A model generated the notes under the pieces. That model saw only the letters and a list, made by a program, of their open reading frames with translations, made no database searches and was not told the DNA's origin. Made by a program: the position numbers and the translations under genes. Shown in pieces: positions 58,033 through 64,000 of a stretch of DNA of 64,000 nt. The DNA is from Tritrichomonas musculus (taxonomy: Eukaryota; Parabasalia; Tritrichomonadida; Tritrichomonadidae), in NCBI GenBank assembly GCA_039105265.1, contig JAPFFF010000011.1:5332001-5396000 (forward strand), in the 5' to 3' direction. Within the stretch, counting starts at the first letter, position 1. Every line of letters begins with the position of its first letter.

Positions 58033-58068
58033 AAAACAATGAAAAATAATGATTTAATATAATTATAA

Positions 58069-58545
58069 ATGAATGAAAACATTAATGAACTTAAAGTAAT
58101 AAACGAAACCATTAATGAATCAAAAGTGTTTAAATCAGTTGAAGAGTTCAATTTGTTCTATCAAAAGAATATCGAGCAAATGAAAACACAAACGACAAAC
58201 TATTTGAACAAGATTTATAAAATCATCACTAATGACGGTAATGAATACAAAATCACTAAACGTAATTGTACAGACGGTAAACGATGTGGTGGCGACATTT
58301 ATTTGAAGAAAGTTGGGAACACAATCACTAAAACACTTGAAAACGACAACATCAAAGCTGATATATCAATAATGAAGGAATCATTGAATGAATTCACTGA
58401 ACAAATCAATCAATTGAACAACAAAAATAAAATACTTGAAGAACATATCAATAAGCTTTCAAATGTTGTTGACCAACAATCAAAAGTCATTAATGAATAT
58501 ATTTTAAATGTTGTTGCTCCTGACAACCACCGAATGATTAAGTGA
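58069..58545 (+). CDS. Conserved Polinton protein with C-terminal coiled coil (middle element)
   Basis: 158 residues. The N-terminal domain KSVEEFNLFYQKNIEQMKTQ, TTNYLNKIYKII, YKITKRNCTDG matches the family-1 proteins, and the C-terminal half is a heptad coiled coil. Its 3' end overlaps the convergent gene at 58504 by 42 bases, more than in family 1. Function unknown. Confidence 0.7.
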   Translation: MNENINELKVINETINESKVFKSVEEFNLFYQKNIEQMKTQTTNYLNKIYKIITNDGNEYKITKRNCTDGKRCGGDIYLKKVGNTITKTLENDNIKADISIMKESLNEFTEQINQLNNKNKILEEHINKLSNVVDQQSKVINEYILNVVAPDNHRMIK

Positions 58546-58737
58546 ATCATGATGATTTAATGATTTAGTCGTTTTTGGTGGAGGTTCATGAAATACATTA
58601 CCTTTTTCATTATAACATTTCACTGTCGGAGCTGAGTTTATTTTTGTTCTCTTCTTTTGCATCGTTAATTGTAATCTATCAAAATAGTTTTTGTGTTTAT
58701 CATCATGAATGGTTCTCATTTGATTAATAGCAGACAT
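58504..58737 (-). CDS. Small conserved protein (middle element)
   Basis: 77 residues beginning MSAINQMRTIHDDKHKNYF. Weakly related to the 84-residue family-1 protein at the same place; the C-terminal DSLNHSVVV aligns with HHSLNHQVI. Basic, no known domain. Divergent from the coiled-coil gene across 14 bp. Confidence 0.5.
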   Translation of the reverse strand: MSAINQMRTIHDDKHKNYFDRLQLTMQKKRTKINSAPTVKCYNEKGNVFHEPPPKTTKSLNHHDSLNHSVVVRSNNI

Positions 58738-58751
58738 TTAATTGTTATTAA

Positions 58752-58979
58752 ATGAGTGAACTAACAGAATACAAGAAAGAAATACCAGAACTAAAACGAA
58801 TCAAACGAGGATTAAAAGAAAAGTGTTATGATTACAAACAATGTCTCAACAATATCAAATCAGGAATGTTGGGGTCTGATGGTCTTGCCGTTCGTGAGTC
58901 TCTTATCGAAGACATCAACAGCCTCAAAAATAAAGTTCATCAACTTGAGAATGAATTAAATGAACTGTCTAATAAATGA
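58752..58979 (+). CDS. Short coiled-coil protein reaching into the TIR (middle element)
   Basis: 75 residues starting MSELTEYKKEIPELKRIKRG, homologous to the 77-residue family-1 protein (LAVRESLIEDINSLK shared). The last two dozen codons lie in the right TIR, so an antisense copy of this 3' end is present at 12236-12304 in the left TIR. Stop TGA shortly after a TAATAAA. Confidence 0.68.
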   Translation: MSELTEYKKEIPELKRIKRGLKEKCYDYKQCLNNIKSGMLGSDGLAVRESLIEDINSLKNKVHQLENELNELSNK

Positions 58980-59276
58980 AACATCAATTGATGGTAATCA
59001 TTAAATGAGTTCATATTATTTTTGTTCATTAGTCGTGTTGACGGCGGGCTTTAGCTCGACGGAAACCGACTGATATATACTACTAAACAAGTTCAAAGAT
59101 GAAGATTCAAAGATGAAGATTCAAAAGTGTCTACCCGATTTTTGAATGAAATGGGGGGCTAATTTTGAAAAAGTGGCGATTTTTTGAGTCATGGCGCCGA
59201 TGTTTGGGGTCTGTAAATCCTATGACGAGGGGGTCATTTTTTAATCCCCTGCCCAAAAGCCCTCACATATACTACT
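58908..59276 (-). repeat. Right TIR of the middle element
   Basis: Inverted partner of the left TIR. Its inner part overlaps the 3' end of the coiled-coil gene at 58752-58979, so the TIR boundary lies inside a coding region on this side only. The outer 297 bases after that gene hold no gene; they include the direct repeats and the internal copy of the terminal decamer (near 59075-59084). Confidence 0.93.
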
Positions 59277-59282
59277 GACCGA
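59277..59282. repeat. Target duplication GACCGA, right
   Basis: Second copy of the 6-bp target site directly after the right TIR of the middle element. Six base pairs is the length known for Polinton integration. Confidence 0.93.
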
Positions 59283-62200
59283 TATCATTATTGATTCTAT
59301 CGAGAGTAGGTCTGTTGGTCCATGTGAAGTGCTCACCACAGAGATGGCACTTGCCTGTGTCTGGATTGTTGTACATCTCCATGAACTTATCGAATTGCTC
59401 CTCACAAACACATTTATCGAGGTTCCTGGGTTTGTCCTTATGAGCTAGATTGTATTTGACATCCTGGTTATAGTAGTTCTCGCATTTGAATCGCCACCAC
59501 TTGAGATTTGATTTGAATTCGTTAATGGGATTCTGTATAGAGTATTCAGCATTTGGAGAATGGAATTCTTCCTCAAATTCCTTATATGCGAGTGCATACT
59601 TGATACAGGATGCATTCTTGCTTAGCGATAGGTTTGAGATGAGGTCCACGTTGTACTGAGCATTGAGTGCAATCAGGTTGTCAATGGGTTTGATCATCAT
59701 CTCGACATCATTATCATTGTATGCAAGTAGGTAGTCCCATCGGGTTTTATAGTTTTTGGCATCCTCGAGATATAGCTTGTAATCATCTGGTGTCAATGGG
59801 TTCTTCTGGTTGAGATAGCTGTAGAACGCTTCATACTCAAATGGCTCTGCTTTTGAGAGGACCTCATTGTAGTTCTCAGTGTTGATGGCTTCATATGGGA
59901 ACACACCCTTCGAGCTATTCTCAACTCCCCCGCAAATGATTCCATTTGAGTGCAAAGCCATGCTTTGCCCAAAATCAACCCCGAATTGTCTTAATGTACC
60001 TCCAGCGACAAATGATTGTGCATCGATGAATCGCAACTTGGTGTCGTATTTGGGTGACTTCAATATGAACTGCTTCAATGAGGATGTGGTACCAATGATG
60101 CTATTGGGTTCAACACTCCAGAACATATTTCGATTGATAATGGAATTGCTTCCTGAACTGTAATTGAGATACTCCTTGAATAGGTTGCTATCGAATCTAC
60201 TTGAGTTGAATCCAAATACGGTTATCACATTCAGGTTGCGATCAATGGTTTTGAGATTGTCAACTGGTTGATTGATGAAGGATTTCATGTATTGAACCTT
60301 ATCGTGATACACTTGCTTGGATTGCTCAAACAACCACTCGATCCACTTGATGATGAACTCAGCTGAATCTCTTAATGAGAAGTGCTTTGTGGTACAACCA
60401 GATTGCGATTTGACACATGATGATACACTAAGGGGAATCAGTCGTGAGTTGATGGTTGTGGATGAACCAATAGATGCATCCACAGGCTGTTCAACAGTTT
60501 CGAAATCGTAGGTGATGTAATATATGTTGGGTTTCCATTTGAGATTATATGCTAAACAATATTCATACACCGGATTGCCGAGTATATGTGGGCAGTATGG
60601 TAGTGGTTCACGATTGGGTATGAATTGTTTTCGAAATACACCAGTACAGTTATCAACATGGTTCTTGAAGCGATTCATATTGTGATGACCATAATGTGCA
60701 TATGAACCACACTTTGGGCAGATATGGATGTTGGTCAGCTTCTCAGCATCCTTGATGTACATTATATGAATGATTCGATTTTGAGTGAACAGCAATGCGG
60801 ATTTCCTAAATGAGTTATCCTCATTGTATTTCCATTGGTCCTGAAGGTTATAAACTTTGAGATCCTCCAAGTACTCATAGATGTCCACATTCAAGTGATG
60901 CTTCTCGGCGGATGCCTTCATGGATTCAATTGATGTACCCGGATAGTTGTTCAGGAGGTCAATTGCAGCTTGAGATGGCTTAGTTGAATACACTATATTG
61001 TGATCCTCGCATAGGAGCTTCCTAGCTGCTTGAGTACGATGCTTAGTTTTGCAACCAGATTTGGGTTTGCAACCAGATTTGGGTTTAACTAGATGGTCAT
61101 CGAGACATGCAGCCAGAAATCGATACCAACATAGATTGTCATCGGCGTTATCTGTGATGATGAATTTATTATTTTTGATTTCCTTAGGCAAATCTTTGAT
61201 GGGACCACTAACCTTGACCATTCGAGATACTGTGAATGAAACGGTTCCTACGAGAATCAACTTGGTGCTCGATGTTGAGGTTTCATATGAGTGCAGTACT
61301 GATTCAATATAATACTTCACGATATCAAGTGATTGCTCATCACGAACCACAATTGGGATGGCTGATTTATAGTTGTTCCAATTGATTTCCCTAGCTGTAT
61401 ATTGGAATGTGTCATTCTCAGCACTGGAGGTCTCAAATACACCCGAGAGTTGGAAATAGATTTTGAATGGTTTTACCTCGCGTTTATAAACCTGTTGCAA
61501 ACCATCATATATACTGTTCAATGTAGATATCGAGTTGAAGTAGTATATGTATATTGGCTCATATGTATCAATATCCTCGCGTTCATTGTAATCATTATCA
61601 GCATATTTGTTATATTTATTCCAAGCCTCTACAGCCCTATCATAGTCCTCAGGTTCATTCACCATGAGGAAACCAGTATGTTTCGATTTGAATTCATGAC
61701 CGAACTCACTGAGGTACTCGAATATCTCATTATTTTCAGGGTCCTTGGGGATACCATCAATATTAGTGCTACCATCAATAATATGAGCTAGTTTTATAAC
61801 TTTGGACCTGTTTTTGAGTATATCTTGTATTTCAGCTCTATTGAGATACTCAGGATAATACTTGTTGAAATAGGAACATACTTTGCGTTCATCATCTAAC
61901 CGCTGATGGAACCTATTCTGGGTATTCATATGCTGGAGTACATCAATGGGGTCCTCAACCATGTAATCACCTCTATTGAATTTACTGAAGTAATCACTAT
62001 CGGCTGCACGCTCACGCTCAATACGTTCCCTTACAAGTTTTTGTTTAAACTTATCTCGAGTATTCTTATGTTGAAATGCATCAATGGGGTTATCAACCTT
62101 GTAATCAGTTCTATCAAATTTATTGAAATAATCATTATCGGCTGCACGCTCACGCTCAATACGTTCCCTTACAAGTTTTTGTTTAAACTTATCTCGAGTA

Positions 62201-63234
62201 TTCTTATGTTGAAATGCATCAATGGGGTTATCAACCTTGTAATCAGCTCTATTGAATTTATTGAAATAATCATTATCATTTGCAAGGCGTTCAGCACGCT
62301 CACGCTCAATACGTTCCTGTTCCAAGCGCTCCTGCTCAGCACGCTCCCGTTTACGAGCTTTTTTGGCATGTCTCTTTGCACGTTTACGCTCCAATCGCTC
62401 CTGTTCAGCACGCTCCTGTTCAAGAAGTTCCCGCTCAGCACGCTCACGCTCAATACGTTCCTGTTCCAAGCGCTCCTGCTCAGCACGCTCATCCCTAAGT
62501 TGTCCAAAGAATGTATCAAAATCTGATTCCTCGAGAATACCATCGGGATTGAAACCTGTGCGAGTTATAAATGAGTTCTCATTGAGGAACCCCGAAAGTT
62601 TAGTCAGTTGAACAATATATTTATCAGTGAGGGGGATGTTGCCACCGAACTCATTATTAACAATATTGATATAATTTTTGACAGTTTCTGTAGGTATATA
62701 CCTTTTATCGAAATTCCCATTCGTAATCTTACGATTCAGCTCCCGTTCCCTCTCTTCGGCAATTCGCTTGCGTTCACGTTCCTGTTTCAATCGATCACGC
62801 TCAAGCCGTTTGCGTTCCTGCTCTTCTGCTTCTTTAGCCAATCTCTCCTGTTTCAATCGATCACGCTCAAGCCGTTTGCGTTCCTTCTCAGCAAGTTCCT
62901 GTTCCTGCTTAAGGCGTTCCTGTTCAAGTCTGTCATCCTCTAGTTTACGCAACCTCTGTTCAGTTTCAGCCCTCAACTGCTCATCCTCTTGTTCAGCCCT
63001 CAGTTGTCCAAAGAATGTATCAAAATGCGATTCCTGAAGAGCAGACCTAGTATCAAAACCTATTCGATCTACAAATGATTTCTCATTGAGGAACCTACTG
63101 AGCTTGCTCAGCTGAGCGACATATGTGAGGTTGGTTGGGATGTTGCCACCGAACTCATTATTAACAATATTGATATAATTTTTGACAGTTTTTGTAGGAA
63201 TTTTACCAAAATGTCCGTTTGTAATATTACTCAT
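59277..63234 (-). pseudogene. POLB: Family B DNA polymerase, N-terminal coding part (outer copy, split)
   Basis: This part holds the duplicated N-terminal domain (TVKNYINIVNNEFGGNIP, twice), coiled-coil arrays with fewer units than the inner copy, three PIDAFQHKN-type repeats, the Cys/Trp segment, the zinc-finger-like motif, all three exonuclease motifs and the first half of the HNH-like segment (CHLCGEHFTWTNRPTLDRIN). The middle element interrupts it there. A short segment (QSMALHSNGIICG) next to GVENSSKG is not present in the inner copy. Confidence 0.92.
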
Positions 63235-63726
63235 TTGCCTGAACGTAAAAATACAAAAATAGTCATCGCAAAAATATTGATTAAATATTATTTTTGAATT
63301 TTAATCATGTGCATACTCCCTGCAATGTAGTTGGAATGGTTTAAATGCTAAATCGAAAACATATATGTGTTAGCGCTAACTGGTATAGTTGTTGGATCAT
63401 GAAGGATGTCTCCGGGCTTCGGCTGCAGGCATAGGTTCGATTCGCTGCCATACCGATTTTTCGTATTATTTTCGGTCCATATTTGTGATAGAGCCCTAGC
63501 GAACTAAACACCTTGTGGTAAGCTATTACTTGTGGATTATGGGGTAATACGGGCATTTGCCGGCATTTGCAACCCAAACCAGCCTCATGGTGGATGCAGG
63601 TATTTTCCTTGAGGGATTGATGTGCAATCCCGGGTCCGTATGTTGGTTCCTCTAGAGAATGCATTACGCATCCAGTATGAATATACATTCTCATGGGGTC
63701 GGTTTTTGCAAAAATATTTTTTAGTC
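63235..63726 (+). other. Non-coding stretch upstream of the polymerase (outer copy)
   Basis: About 490 bp, matching 47139-47607 of the inner element. Contains two CAAAAATA boxes (63254-63261, 63269-63276), the tRNA-like sequence, and GGATGC (63592-63597) / GCATCC (63668-63673) around a segment that has been replaced relative to the inner copy. No gene seen; a short minus-strand frame across it is unconserved. Confidence 0.6.
63369..63461 (+). other. tRNA-like sequence (outer copy)
   Basis: Same layout as at 47273-47365: GTTAGCGCTAAC palindrome, GGTATAG/CCATACC pairing, B-box-like TAGGTTCGATTCGC (one base different from the inner copy) and a TTTTT run. Kept in both copies despite changes around it. 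Confidence 0.35.
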
Positions 63727-64000
63727 CTAGTGATTAAAATATAGTGTCCATTCGTATTTCCAAGATGTGTGTGCTATATTGGAGGTCTCATCAGTGAAGG
63801 TACGAATAAAAGTATTTTGTATATTATATAGAGGACCATTCGTCCACATCATATCTCTATTGGCATCTTCAATTGTATACCCTAAATCAACATGTGTATA
63901 GATGATATAGATGTAGTTGTTATTGGCGGTAGTGAATCCCTTAATTGTTAACCAGTCCTTTGTATTTTGGATAATCTGTATGTTAGGTAATATATTATCC
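63727..64000 (-). CDS. 107-residue protein, partial (outer copy)
   Basis: C-terminal 90 codons of the gene corresponding to 47608-47931 of the inner element, ending WTLYFNH. The 5' end lies beyond the window. Frame is open and almost identical to the inner copy. Confidence 0.6.
   Translation of the reverse strand, partial: DNILPNIQIIQNTKDWLTIKGFTTANNNYIYIIYTHVDLGYTIEDANRDMMWTNGPLYNIQNTFIRTFTDETSNIAHTSWKYEWTLYFNH

Larger units (their letters stand above)
11936..59276 (+). mobile_element. Middle Polinton (family 2), interrupted by the inner element
   Basis: The element has 369-bp TIRs that look identical in both arms, termini AGTAGTATAT and ATATACTACT, and a 6-bp target duplication GACCGA. 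Without the inner insertion it measures about 21 kb, the normal Polinton size. It encodes polymerase, integrase, ATPase, capsid, fibre, KilA-N and at least ten further proteins. It looks whole except that the inner element splits its large-protein gene. Its coding DNA is more AT-rich than that of the outer and inner copies, and its gene order is permuted relative to them. Matching TIRs suggest recent insertion. Confidence 0.95.
59277..64000 (+). mobile_element. Outer Polinton (family 1), right part
   Basis: This is the continuation of the outer copy after the middle element. It starts with the duplicated target GACCGA, carries the N-terminal coding half of the polymerase on the minus strand, a non-coding stretch with a tRNA-like sequence, and the start of the next minus-strand gene, which runs off the window. 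It matches 43137-47881 of the inner element closely, with different numbers of internal coiled-coil repeats and one replaced non-coding segment. Confidence 0.93.

Noticed and set aside
63341-63694. 117-codon minus-strand frame upstream of the outer polymerase
   Set aside because: Not kept in the inner copy and overlaps the tRNA-like sequence and the replaced segment.

Overview
The whole window is virus-like mobile DNA; I see no cellular housekeeping gene. It is built from three Polinton/Maverick elements stacked inside each other. An outer copy (1-11935 and 59277-64000, open at both window edges) carries an insertion of a middle element (11936-59276), which itself carries an inner element (24931-51207). 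Both junctions are exact. The middle element has 369-bp terminal inverted repeats (TIRs) starting AGTAGTATAT and a 6-bp target duplication GACCGA. The inner element has about 1.88-kb TIRs starting AGTAGTGATG and a 6-bp duplication GAGGAC. Outer and inner copies are close relatives (family 1). The middle element is a divergent, more AT-rich relative (family 2) with a permuted gene order.

Host: intron-less compact genes, short leaders, stop codons that often read TAAA, and the gene set (protein-primed family B polymerase, retroviral-type integrase, A32-like ATPase, double jelly-roll capsid protein, KilA-N protein) point to a trichomonad protist such as Trichomonas vaginalis, whose genome is known to hold thousands of Mavericks. 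This is inference, not proven by the sequence alone.

Layout of family 1 (inner element, left to right): TIR with a 450-residue gene; small protein; packaging ATPase; 49-residue membrane protein; Pro-rich protein; major capsid protein; small amphipathic (pVI-like) protein; three small proteins; integrase; 110-residue protein; Pro/Ser-rich protein; large repeat protein; phage-tail-like fibre; polymerase; a non-coding stretch with a tRNA-like sequence; two small proteins; KilA-N protein; TIR with the second copy of the 450-residue gene. The outer copy shows the same order from inside the capsid gene to the small protein beyond the polymerase.

Layout of family 2 (middle element): TIR; small protein; ATPase; 43-residue membrane protein; three small or coiled-coil proteins; polymerase; KilA-N protein; 640-bp non-coding stretch; fibre; large protein (split by the inner element); Pro-rich protein; 110-residue protein; integrase; capsid protein; amphipathic protein; three small proteins; TIR.

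Condition: the middle element looks whole apart from the inner insertion. The inner element has intact ends and target duplication and about two broken genes. The outer copy is split by the middle element inside its polymerase gene and otherwise looks open where visible. Near-identical TIR pairs argue that the middle and inner insertions are recent. Replication (polymerase), integration (integrase), and particle formation (capsid, ATPase, fibre, amphipathic protein) functions are all represented; no adenovirus-type protease was recognised.
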